Assembly (NCBI RefSeq): GCF_014898815.1
Contig: NW_026515408.1
Coordinates: 124,001-188,000, forward strand
DNA: 64,000 nucleotides
Origin: Panonychus citri
Lineage: Eukaryota > Arthropoda > Arachnida > Trombidiformes > Tetranychidae
Direction of reading: 5' to 3'
Shown here: positions 49,740-61,340 of the stretch, in pieces
Numbering within the stretch: the first letter of the stretch is position 1
How the letters are laid out: the number at the start of each line of letters is the position of its first letter
Made by a program: the position numbers and the translations under genes
The notes under the pieces: generated by a model
Seen by the model: the letters and a program-made list of their open reading frames with translations, nothing else
The model's database searches: none
What the model was told of the DNA's origin: nothing

Positions 49740-52231
49740 AAAGGGAGCCATTGACTGTGAGTGAGATTGGAAATTCAGAGTAAACTCAGAACAGAAAGTG
49801 CAGAAAAGAGACAAAAGTTCTGGGAAAATGTCGCAATTTTTTTTATCAATTAATCACTTGGATTTGTAGACTTGAACTGGAAAAAAAAATTTGAGCAATC
49901 AAAATGAAGCCAATTCTTTGTGTTCAGATTTTCATCTTCAATGGTGTGAAACACTCATCACGACGAGGACAAGTAAATTAAGCCTAAACTGGTCACACAA
50001 TCAAATTTTACCAAAGTGCATACCCTACAATTAGTTGATTTGAAAACAGCCAATCGAGATTCACAATTGAATTTGGATCAATTCTCAACTTGAATCATTC
50101 CAGGAAAACTGCTCAATTTTTTCATCTCAATTCAAAACACTTAAACTACAAACTTACAAGATACTGAGACACAAAAGCCAAACAAATGTAAAGGAAACCC
50201 GAAAGACAATAGACAGCAATTATTAGCTGCATCATAATTAAATCAACGATAGTTTAGTAAATCATTAAATTGCCAAAGAAAAGACAGGAACCAAAGCTAA
50301 AATGAGAATTGGGATCTATTTGTTATGCAATTTAACTTTGAACTCGATGGTATTTTCCTTTATGGAGAAACCCAAATATCTTTAATCTTAATCTCTTGAT
50401 CCTTCTAATCAAATTTGTCTTCAATGTGAAAGAGGGAGAGAGAAAGAGAGCTGAAGATAACGGAAATATTAAAGAAAAAGGAAGATGACAAGAGACCCGA
50501 GTTGACAAATTGGTAGAAAAAGTTTTCCAATTGAGTTGGATTACCGTTTATCGGACGTTAATCAACAAGTGTAAGATGAAAATCTTGATTGTTGGATATC
50601 TAATCTTACCAAAGAATCAACATCAATTACTATCACCATAATTCATCTCGTCTTCATCTAAACATCATTTCCTTTAATATTGCTGACAAATTGATTAATC
50701 AATTGAAACCTTAAAAAATTGACATCAATCAATCAGATGATTCACTCGATTCCATTTCTAACCATCTATCATCCAACCAGTTATCTTTAATCAACAACAA
50801 TTAAACACAAGTGAAAGTTTAATAATCACTGTCAAATCCAATGGAGGAAAAGAAAAGACTTTGGAACAACAATCAACATAGAAAAGTTAATCAACTTAAT
50901 TAGAGTGAATCACCTGTTGTAGTGAAAGTATTGATTCCCTTGGAGTATTTAATTTTCAATTAATTTCAAAGTTTTTTTTTTAATTAGTTGATCATTTTTG
51001 AAGTAAATTGGCTGATGAACAATTAATGAACTTAAAATAATATTTGATAGTTTACAATATTTTTCGAGTTGTTTTTAAAGAGGAAAAGCGAGAAGAGTTA
51101 ATAACTGTGATTGACTGGTTACAATTAACTAACAATTAGATTTTTCTTTGTTCTCCTCTACAATTTTTTTAACAATCGGATTTTAATCAACTTCATATCG
51201 TTAATTGTTACATTCATGGACTTTGTCATTGGATCAAAGAGTCGCTTCTCTCTCTCTCGAGTGAAATGTCTTCATCATCAACAATTTAAAAGTTTCCATT
51301 AACTAACAATATTTAGATCTTGGCTCAATAACAACCGTTAATTTCCTGTGACAATTATGCCAACTTTAATTAGCTACGAGAATCTAATCAACATCATCGC
51401 ACAAACAAAGTTAAAAATATGAATTAAACACAATCAATTCAGGTCAAGGTGATTAATCAACAAGGAGTGTAAATGGAGAGATTTTTTTTTCTCGACTCAC
51501 AATTAAGAGAAGCCAAAGAAAGAGGATTTAACTGTTATAATTACAATCGAATTTATTTTTTCCTTTATTTTTTAATCACTGTTACAATCTAATACTCGTT
51601 TCCACTAAAACTTTATGATTTAAATGAAATTATTTGCCCTGTGTTTTGAATTTTAATTGTTGAATTGCAAAGTTTTCAAATATTTTTTATCAACTGTTAA
51701 TTTGATTGTTTTGTTTAATCGTTACCACCAATAAGTCATTTGATGTAAATTAAATGATCGAAATTGTTAAATTTGATCTAAAGCACAATACGAAAATAAA
51801 ATTGACAATTGACTCTCCAAATCATTTATCTTTGTATCTGAACAATTTGTTGATTGTATTCGCGTCTTTCTATTAACCTTGATTTGGTTTAACTTTCCAT
51901 CGATTGCTAAATTAGATTAGGGAAAAGTATGTTAATTGATTTTCCTTATCATGATCGATAAATCTGATTACAGGTTTGAGACTGAAGTCCGATTTTTGAT
52001 AAACGAATCAAATCTTGAAATTAATTACTGACATGAGTACACTTGAACCATTGATATTAATAGATTCACGAAAAAATAGAAGTCAAATTATTAATATATC
52101 GAGAAACAAAGATGAGAATTGCAATTGGCTTAATTGTAATGATTGTATTTTCACGTGAGATTCATTGATTTGTTTACAATTGTGTTCAAATTGTCGAATG
52201 GTTTGTATGAAAAGTGGACTGGATGAGACGA
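49740..52231. other. Intergenic DNA, nothing recognised
   Basis: AT-rich sequence between the OSGIN-like stop codon and the end of the minus-strand gene at 52232. No exon, RNA gene or mobile element is apparent. It should contain the 3' ends of both convergent transcripts. Confidence 0.45.
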
Positions 52232-53452
52232 TTAAGAAGATCGAGATCGATTGTTATTCGATGAGTTTGGTGGTTCTGCTGATCCATTTTGATGGGGAGG
52301 ATCAGCGGCAAATCGCAAGGCCTCTGCAAATGATAAGACAAATGATCGGCGTTGATTGTGCATTTCCTGTGAAGGAAAGAGGGAGAAAACAATCAGTATT
52401 TCATTAATTGTTGAGGATAATCAACTTACCCTTTTCTGTTCTTGGATAAAGTTTCTTAAAAATTCTGGTGTCACTTGATTCAGGTTATCAAGATTATCGA
52501 GAACGTTGTTTGAGGTTATTTCATTGATACGATTTTCCATCACATCCAATCTTTCATTAAATTGTCTGCTTAGAGTTTCAACTGAAGACTGAATTCTGGA
52601 TATCGCACCGAGAATTGGTGCCAATGTTTGTGGTGATAAAGGTGATGGCGAATCATGAGAAGCATTAAAATTGGAGATGGGATTACGAGGTACCAATGGC
52701 GGTGGCATTTGGTTACTGGTATCGCCGCTCTCATCACTAGCAGGTAGAGGTGGAAGTGGCCTTGCAGTGGGCTCAAATGGTATGGAACTGGAAGATGAAG
52801 GAAGAGAAGTGCTTGGTGTTGATGATAAATTCATTTGAGATACATCGGGATGGCTCAATGGACGGCGATTTCTTGGTAATCCTCCAATTGGTTCACCGAG
52901 TGTGTTGGAACTTTGTCTCTAAATGATGAGTACAAGAGGCGGGGAGAAAAAGATCACATTAGAATCAAGACACAATCGAATCGTGGCCAAGAATAGTTCA
53001 CTTACTTGGCCTGTTGTCGACGCTGACATTTGAAGATCATTCGGTCGAACTGGTTGACCAACACCAGAGGCAAATGATAGACTTTCGGGTGAATCATCTT
53101 CAGACGACATGTTTGCTGTGGTTGTTGGTACTCGGAGCAGATCGGGAAAAGTGATTGTAGCTTGTTCTGGTCGCTGAAGAGCTTGAAATCCCTCTGGAGC
53201 ATCGTCTTCTATACCTGAGCCATTATCTTCATAATCATCATCATCCGATTGATTAGGATTTTTATTGGTTCCCTTTGATTCACAGGAAAAGATAAGACAA
53301 ATTTTACATTGGACAAAATAGATTAATTCCTTATGAGAGAGACAATCGTTTAGGTAATTTCTTAATCTCTATTACTTGAGATGTTTCACAATAATAGATT
53401 AAGATTAACAAAAATTCACTAATCAACTCACCTTTTTATTTTCAATTAGCAT
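52232..53452 (-). CDS. Unrecognised four-exon gene: acidic/Ser-Pro-rich protein with a short coiled coil
   Basis: Exons 53452-53432, 53272-53006, 52918-52430 and 52366-52232, all joined in phase 0, with good donors (GTGAGT, GTAAGT, GTAAGT) and give 303 residues. The order is: MLIENKK; an acidic stretch (SDDDDYEDNGSGIEDDAPEG); a low-complexity Ser/Pro region (residues about 120-190, including ARPLPPLPA); a predicted coiled coil at about 197-230 (ILGAISRIQSSVETLSRQF, then ERLDVMENRINEI); then a helical C-terminal block (TPEFLRNFIQEQKREMHNQ, SFVLSFAEALRFAADP) and a Ser/Asn/Arg tail. There is no signal peptide or membrane segment. I recognise no family. The conserved-looking part is the coil plus the helical block, which suggests a protein-interaction role, but that is only a guess. 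The acceptor of exon 2 (after CAAAG) is the least certain junction. Confidence 0.75.
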
Positions 53453-55422
53453 GTTGATTAAAAAGTGATATCAAAGACTCAAAGAAAAAAAGTAAACACC
53501 AAATGAATAGAGAAAAGTAAAATTATCACCAATTTATCATTCGATTGAAGTTAATTGCTTGAAATTTAGACAGTCACAAGTGTCAACACTTTAATTATAT
53601 CACATTTACTGAAATTAATCATGAAGATGATGAAAATTAATTGGCTGATTTGATTAATCAACGTGTGCAGTCAAATGCCAATGAAAAGACTCAAGTCAGT
53701 CAACAGATCAGCTGATCCAAAGAAATTGTTTTCTCATTGAAATTCAACCTTCTCTTTTTTTTCATTTCCAATTGTAACTGTTGATTAATTGTACTTTTAT
53801 TTTCCAATTTAAAATCAATTTACTGCTATTCTCAGCCCGATGTACTTTTTAATTGTTGAAATTAAAAAAATGGACAAATTTCATGATTAATCAATGATCA
53901 AGAATCGGATTCTCATCAAAAGGTAAACAAAACAATTCATCAGGATGAAGAAATTGATATAAATGTTATTGGAAACTTTATTTTGACTTTTCCATAATCA
54001 AATCTAATTGGTGATGAGGAAAAAGTTAATCATCTCAAGTTTAATTGGTTAGTTTATTCAGTAATTAATTGTGAAAATCGCAAAAATATTTTAATTCATC
54101 GATCTGTTGATAAAAGATGAAGTGAATTGATTGTTTTGGAAACAATGTTAACAAGTTTATTAACTTTCTGATGATTTACTGTTTATTTAATTGTTTCTTT
54201 TGTTATTTATCATTTAAATTTGTCCTTGATTAAAATCAACAATCAACTAATTACATTATTACCAAGTTTATCTACCTTTAGGTTATCCAATACTATTAAC
54301 CATTATATTGTTTTGTATCTAACCTTGGATTAGATTAGTGTAAAAATTGTTAAATATTCCCGTGAAAACCTTGAACAATTAGCATGATCAAAACTGTTAT
54401 TTACTATTTGCTAATAACAATCAGTTGAGAAATATAATTAAAAGTTACAATTAACTTTTCCCGATTGGTAATAATTGTTCTCGTTAGATGGCGCCACTAA
54501 AATCGGATTAAATATTTACAATTAACTAAATTGTCTTGAATAATAGTTTCCTTTTTGAGTAAATTATCAATGATTAAATTTCACAAGACATTTGATTAAT
54601 AGGGTTGCATTTTGAAACATCATTCAATCATGAAAATTTGGTTAAACCTTCAATTTGTTGAAAATTAGTCTTGGAAATTGATTTTTGGGCGAAGCCGCAA
54701 TTAAGTAAAAAATTCAATTAATTTTCAATTAATTTACTAATTACTCATGAAAAAGTTGGGGAAAAATAAGTGATGATCAATAATGAATGAAATACATCAA
54801 ATTATTGAGAATTTTGAAAAGTTTTCTTCAACTCTACCAGTTAATTGATAGTTAAATTGTTAGATTGAGTTAATGATGATGTGGCTTATGATGGGCCTGA
54901 ATTTTTGATCGATGGTCAATCAATAACCTAAACGATGACCGCAAGGTATGAAAAAAAGTAAAAGAAACAAGAAAAACAAGATGAGGGGTCAATTCTAGTG
55001 GATGGTAACAATATAATTATATTCTTATTGAATCACAATCAACTAATTTGATTTTTTTTTCTTCTTCCCAAAAAAACTTGATCCCAATTTCATGCACTAA
55101 CCTTTATCTCCCATTTTTAACTCAATCAATAGTTTCTACCTGTTGTTAAACGTGAAGTTGATTAACAAGTCAATCTAATTAGAAACCAGTTGTAGCAATC
55201 AGAAACAAATCTTTAACTGTTGATTCTCATTCTTATTACAATCAACTAACACCACGTTCAAGGTACATTAATAGTCTAAATTGCTCAACATGTAAATCAT
55301 TATTCATTTCGTATTCTCATCTGTATCTTGTTTTTTTAAACTCGAATCAATTTAATTTCTTTCTCTCTTTGGATAACATTTTAATTGTGTTTTCTTTTGA
55401 TTGTCATCATCATCGATTCACA
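53453..55422. other. Divergent intergenic region between the orphan gene and the carboxypeptidase
   Basis: About 2 kb of AT-rich DNA that must hold promoters for both divergent genes. An AGATGGCG element lies at 54485-54499. No exon is seen. Confidence 0.45.
54469..54499 (+). promoter_or_regulatory. AGATGGCGCC element with conserved left flank
   Basis: The core TAGATGGCGCCACTA is at 54485-54499. Bases 54469-54492 are identical over 24 positions to 57981-58004. The core matches the YAGRKGGCGC part of the known CTCF consensus and contains the GATGGC core of YY1/Pho-type sites. It lies about 0.9 kb upstream of the carboxypeptidase start and 1.0 kb upstream of the divergent gene's start. Confidence 0.45.
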
Positions 55423-57687
55423 ATGAGATTGACAGTTATTAATTTCTCATGTGCTTTTGTGCTTCCATTGGTCATCCATTTGTTGGCCAGTTTTAATTTT
55501 GTCCAAAGTGAAACAACAATTAACTTTGATTATCACAATTACGATGAGATGACAATGATTTTAAATGATATTAACCGTAATTATCCACAATTAACATCAC
55601 TCTATTCCATAGGAAAATCTGTCCAGGGTAAGTTGTCACAATTAAAATGATTCTTAATCCATTAACTAACAGTGAAAAACTAAATCTAATTTAAGGTCGT
55701 GAGCTTTGGGTCATGTTAATTAGTAAGGACATTAATGAAGAAATCTTAATGAAACCGAATGTCAAATACATTGGAAACATGCATGGAAATGAGGTAAAGC
55801 CTTTGATTGTCAATTGATTGAATTTAAATGGTTGATCAATTTTGTTAACAATTGAATTTGATTTTCAGGCTGTTGGACGTGAAATGTTGATCCATTTAAT
55901 TTTATATCTATTAACAAATTATGAATCAGATCGATATGTTAGATATTTAGTTGATAATACGAGAATTCATATTATGCCTTCGATGAATCCTGATGGGTTC
56001 GAGATGTCAAAGGAAGGTCAATGTCACGGAGGAGTAGGAAGGTAGGTCAATGTCTATGGTGGGAAAATTTATTCTCAAAATTAATCGACCATCGAAAAAA
56101 AAAATTGTTTTCTCTTACAGAGGAAATGCTAATGGACGTGATCTTAATCGTAACTTCCCCGACTATTTTACCCCGAGCGATACTCCCCCTGAGGCTGAAA
56201 CTCGAGCTGTTCAAGAATGGATTCGTAAGACACCCTTCGTCTTATCGGCTAATCTACATGGTGGTGCTTTGGTTGCAAGTTATCCTTTCGATAATTTCCC
56301 ACAAGGAAGTTAGTTAACTTCGACTAGAAAAAAAAAGAAATCAAATTAACTTAAATCATTTTCATATCTTTTCCTTTTTTTCCCTTTGCTGCAACAATTA
56401 AGTTTTAGGTCCATTGAAATCAGCTCGAAATTCACCAGCACCCGATGATGACGTTTTCTACCATCTCGCCAAGATATACTCTTTCAACCATCGAACTATG
56501 TACCAGGGTAAGCCCTGCCCTGGGCCCGGTGGTACCGATGGATTTCCCAATGGAACCACTAATGGAGCTCATTGGTATCCACTCGCTGGTGAGTTTTGTT
56601 TTATTGATCATTTCTGAGATGCAATTAAGATTGGAACAATTTACTTCTATTACACAGTTGGATTACAATTAGAATTCATTTTTTCTTTTGCACTTTTTGA
56701 TGAAAAAAAAAGAACTCATATTTTATCATCTCTTCCAACTCATCGATGGGATTTGAACGAAAAAAACGAGGTCAACTAATATAATTTGACCTGATTTGAA
56801 TTGTCAAAATTTAGATGAACGTTAATTGTCTGTCTAGATTGTTTTTCCAACACGTTTGTGTTAAAACAGATTCTTAAATTTTCCCACCAATTGATTACAA
56901 TCAATATTTACGATCAAACAATCAGTTGAATTGTATTTTTTTTTGCTCCAACTCAGTTGAAGAATTGACTTTGCCTCATTTCGCAAGCAACTATTTAGAT
57001 TTAATAACTGAATTGGGTGTTAATTGTATTATTTCAGGTGGAATGCAGGATTACAATTACATTTGGGAAGGTTGCATGGAGCTGACTCTGGAATTGTCAT
57101 GCTGCAAGTATCCTTATCGTCACGAACTATCCCAATTCTGGATGGACAATAAACAAGCACTTTTAACTTATTTGGGTGAAGCTCATCGAGGAGTTCGAGG
57201 CTTAATTACAGATATTAACGGTAATCCGATTCCACGAGCATTATTGATGATCAAAGGTCGAAACATTTCATTCAAAAGTTCTGATAAAGGTGAAATATGG
57301 AGAATCCTTTTACCTGGAACTTATACCGTTGAGGTGAAAGCTGAAGGGTTCGAGTCAATGAGTAAAACATTTACCGTTAATGATGGAGAAATAACTGAAA
57401 TCTATTTACAATTAACACCAAACGAATTCGTAAGTTAATGTGAATCCAGTACAGAAAAATTATCTTTGTTTATTGGTTTAATTTATTTGTTATTTTCTCA
57501 GAGAAAAGGATTAGTTTCATCATTAATGCCTTCATCATCCTCATCTTTTGATTCTCATCCATTGTCACATCATAACGACACTTTATTTTTCCCTGATCAA
57601 CCATTTCCATACGTTGGATCATCTTCAATGGTTCACAAGGAAACAATTTATTCAAAATTCAATCGATGGGTCAACAATTGGGGATAG
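55423..57687 (+). CDS. Secreted metallocarboxypeptidase, M14 N/E (regulatory) subfamily
   Basis: Seven exons: 55423-55627, 55696-55793, 55869-56041, 56121-56308, 56409-56588, 57038-57429 and 57502-57687, giving 473 residues. It would remove C-terminal Lys/Arg from peptides in the secretory pathway or outside the cell. It starts with a signal peptide (hydrophobic to about residue 29). Zinc ligands are His98 and Glu101 in GNMHGNE and His205 in ANLHGGALVASYPFD. GRDLNRNFPDYF and GGMQDYNYIWEGCMELTLEL, with catalytic Glu300, follow. After the catalytic domain comes the transthyretin-like fold of this subfamily (about residues 323-400: GVRGLITDINGNPIPRALL, LLPGTYTVEVKAEGF). The tail is Ser/His-rich and ends FNRWVNNWG, with no clear GPI or membrane signal. 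It resembles carboxypeptidase E/M/D units; which one I cannot say. The ATG at 55423 directly precedes the signal peptide. Confidence 0.94.
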
Positions 57688-57801
57688 AATTTAACATTTT
57701 CATACTTAATTAGGACAAAAATTTATCTAAATTACTTGTATCTGTATATATAATAATAATAATCTATGTAATTACTAGACAAACAATTGAAATCAAATTG
57801 A

Positions 57802-57807
57802 AATAAA
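57802..57807 (+). terminator. AATAAA polyadenylation signal for the carboxypeptidase mRNA
   Basis: AATAAA 115 bases after the stop codon at 57687 and before the next promoter element at about 57.98 kb, a normal distance for a 3' end. Confidence 0.55.
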
Positions 57808-57980
57808 ATATTAAAGATTAAACGAGAGACTCAAGCTCCAAATGCTTCTTATATAAATTTTTCCTCTTAGAATAAAATCAAAACTGTTACAATTATCAAA
57901 TTATTCATTGAAAATGATAATCAATCAGTTTAATTTCAAGAAGTTTATTTGTCGAAATTAAAAAAAATTCTTTTCTGTAT

Positions 57981-58010
57981 TAATAATTGTTCTCGTTAGA
58001 TGGCAGCACA
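57981..58010 (+). promoter_or_regulatory. AGATGGCA element with the same left flank, upstream of TMEM185
   Basis: The core GTTAGATGGCAGCAC is at 57995-58009. Bases 57981-58004 repeat 54469-54492 exactly. It lies about 600 bases upstream of the TMEM185 start codon and about 480 upstream of a probable 5' UTR donor (CAAAG then GTAAGAG near 58481), so it may sit at the transcription start. Confidence 0.45.
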
Positions 58011-58598
58011 AACTCCAATTTCGTATGAAATTTTAGCAGATGATTTTTTTTTCTTGTCAAATTTTTTGTCTAATTTTTTGAGTTTGTTTTGATTGTTTTG
58101 GGTTTATTTTGGTAATTTAATTGTTAGTGATTAGTGCATTTTTTTCTTCTTCTAAATTAACCCTTAACCTTTTCTTCTTGTCATCTTTTCTTAAATCGAA
58201 TTTGATTTTCCTGTATTATGACTTAACCATTTACTCTGGAAAATGAATTTTTCAACAAATGTTTTCTTCAATGTCTTGGATCGATGGATTTTTCCTCTGT
58301 ATCTCTAAATTGTCATCGTATAAAAGTATTGAAATCTATCAGATTATCGATTATGGATTAAATTAATTTATACTAATCAACCCTTAAAACGATCTGACAG
58401 TTTACGATTTAGTTACTTTGTTTCTATATTCATGTAAAAAATAATCTTTTTTTAGTCTATTCTGATCAATTTCATCAAAGGTAAGAGACATTTTCTATTC
58501 TTTTCTCCTTTTATCCACCATATTTATTTATTCTCGTCACTTTTACCAATTATTTCTTGATTTCTATTTCACAGAACAAAATATAAAATTCATTGGTA

Positions 58599-60087
58599 AT
58601 GAACCTCCAAGAGCTACTTCAGGAATTCAACCCTAGGTTTGTATCAGAAAATCTCTTGTTGGTTTAAATGATAGACATAATTTCTACCAATGGTCTCAAA
58701 TAGCTATTAATTAGTTATTCAATTAATATATTGAGTCATTTTATTTTATGGAACAAAGAATTTGAACTCGAAAAACAATAACTAGTAATGTAAACTTATC
58801 ATGCAAAAATCGAAAGTGATCCATATTGTAATTTTTGTCTCGTTGTTTTTTGATTGACGATTTTTTTGTTTTGATGAATTCGATTACATTTTAATTCATT
58901 ATTTTCTCTTTCAATTTTCAGCAATTTCGTGGTTTACACATGTCTCCTTCTATTCAGTATCCTGTTTGCTTTCCGTTTAGATGGAACCATAAGCTTGAGC
59001 TATTGGCTCGTTTTCATGCCTCTTTGGATTTGGAAATGTTTAGTTATTCTTGGTGCTATAGTTGGTTCTCTAGTTTGGATTCGAAATCCCGAATATCGGC
59101 TGAGCGAATCATCATATATTCACTTTAAATCCATGCTAATCAGCTTATCCCTACAATTGTTACTCCTGATGTTTGAACTTCTTGTCTGTGATAAACTTGA
59201 ATCCGGTAGACACATGTGGATATTAGCATTTATCCCATTGATATTTATTTCTCTTCTTTCAATGGCCATTTGTATTTGGGCCTTTAAAAATGATCGTGCC
59301 TTTGAATTGGAAGTTTTCTGCGCTGTAAATGTGCTTCAGTTTATTTTCATCGCTCTTCGTCTTGATCGTTTCATCAACTGGTCTTGGGTTGTTGTTTTCG
59401 TCCCTTTCTGGATCGTAATGTGTCTCGCTATCATCGCTGTTCTTTACGCTCTTATTTTTGCTGCAATTCTTTTACGAACACCGGAAGTTGCAATTGAGCA
59501 ACGAAAAGCCAGTATCCATTCAGCAATTTCATATTCTCTGGTGGTGATTCCACTGCTTATTTTTCTGGTCCTTCTTTCCAATAAATTGGATACAACATCC
59601 GATTTCGCCTTCTCACCTTTAAGGTCCACTCTTCTACACACTCCCGTTATTGACCATTTAAGACCATCTTACTTTACAATATGTATTCCTCTTTACTTTT
59701 CTTTCCTAATACTTATCTGCCTCTCTTTTAATAGTAAAGGAAACAATCAATGTAAGTCGTCATCTTATTAATCCTCATCTTTCTAATCTAATAACTAACT
59801 AATCTTGTTCTTTTCTTTTTTCTCCATCAGGGTGGTTCGGTATGAGGAAAGATTTTTGTAGTTTTCTCCTTTCTGTGTGTCCATGTCTACGAGAATATGG
59901 TAATATCTCATACAATAAGCAGAATAGTAACTTGAGTAGTCGCCATGGAAGTCAAAATGTCATCGATTCTGATCAAGTGTCTAATAGCACTAATCCTGTT
60001 ACCGGTGATGAGAATAGTAAATACAAAGTCCATTCAAATCACAAGAAAATAATGATGCCCATCATGACCCTGGAATCACCTGATTAA
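58599..60087 (+). CDS. Transmembrane protein 185 homologue
   Basis: Three exons: 58599-58636, 58922-59751 and 59831-60087, giving 374 residues. TMEM185 is a multi-pass membrane protein conserved in animals whose biochemical role is unknown. Conserved blocks in order: MNLQELLQEFNPSNF, LLLFSILFAFRLDG, LLLMFELLVCDKLESG, ELEVFCAVNVLQFIFIALRL, VAIEQRKASI, and WWFGMRKDFCSFLL with CLREYGNISYN. About seven or eight hydrophobic segments are visible. The C-terminal tail is hydrophilic and ends near LESPD, comparable to the vertebrate end. The short first coding exon follows a probable 5' UTR intron with its acceptor at 58573-58574 (CACAG), so transcription likely starts between 58.0 and 58.48 kb. Length and motifs match the family over the whole chain. 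Confidence 0.95.
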
Positions 60088-61340
60088 CTGGAAATTAATT
60101 TTCATCTACAATCAATTTAATTGTCATTACTGTTTGTTTACTTTTCTTCATCTACTTTCAAAGTTCAATCAAATGAGAAACCTAATCAATGCATAGCCTT
60201 TAATGTACAAAACTTTGTGACCCATGATGATTTTTAAATGCTATGGACTATGCTGATTAGAGGGATAGTTGACTTGGAATTGTAATCAATTTCAATTATC
60301 AAACAATTCATTCATTACCATGAATCACAATCATACCTCATTTTATGCAATTGACTTGAATTCCCACCTCCCACATTTGAATTAATCGCATAAACATTCA
60401 AATCATTTGGGATATTCATGATATGCATACACAATCATAATTAATTAATATCTAATCAAGGTCTATACAATGTTAGCTAATTGTAATAATTTACCTAAAA
60501 AATGTGAATAAGTTCAATCCAATTGGTTAATTGTTACTAACACCTTTCTTTATTGTCTTCGTTTATTCGTAGAGTTAATTAGAAGCACTTTTCCTTCGTT
60601 AATTTCCATTAACCCAACAATTAGCTTCCTAATTTACTCTGAGTTTTTTTTCTCAATTTCATCTTGGTCACAATTGTAACTATTAACCTTAATTATTTGA
60701 TTCATTTCTCATCTCTAAATGTTTGACCAATTGACAAGATGCACACACGTAATACTATCAGTTAACTAATATCTGAATCAATAACTATTGTAATATATTA
60801 TAAATATTCAATAATAACTTAAGTCTAACAATTAATAATTGATATCAGACCAATCAAATTGAAATAAAATAAGTCAACAATTTAATCCAATAACTTGACT
60901 ATCAAATTGTCACCAATTTCTAACAATTAAAACTCATCAATAAAAAAGAAACCATTGAGATTACTAATTTTCAAAAGATTAATCCAGTTTATTAATCCTG
61001 ATTGATTTTGATTTTCTTCTCAATCAAACATTAATCTCAGCTCAAGTTATTCAATTGGATTAAAAGTTAATCAAAGAAAGTTAATCCGAGATGATTTCCG
61101 TCTCTCTCTCTCTCTTTCTTAATTGTCCACAATCAAAATCATTGGAATTATTTTACCTTTATTTATCAATGATTGCATTTTTACATCAAATCGTAAGGTT
61201 TTTGTAAATAAAAGTTTATTGTTGAAGTTAATTGACGTAAATTAATTAGCACACACTCTCACTCATCTCAATGTGGAAAAAAAACCTTACTAGCCCCTTA
61301 CAATCATCTGCTGATATAAACTGATTGCAGATTTAATGAT
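60088..61340. other. Intergenic DNA between convergent genes
   Basis: AT-rich DNA between the TMEM185 stop codon and the zinc-finger gene's stop codon. It must hold both 3' UTRs. No exon or repeat of note is seen; a short CT tract lies at about 61101-61117. Confidence 0.45.

Noticed and set aside
56926..57037. Treating the whole 57.0-57.4 kb open frame as one exon starting at 56926
   Set aside because: The conserved GGMQDYNY join and phase fit the acceptor at 57037/57038; the upstream part is kept only as a possible alternative.
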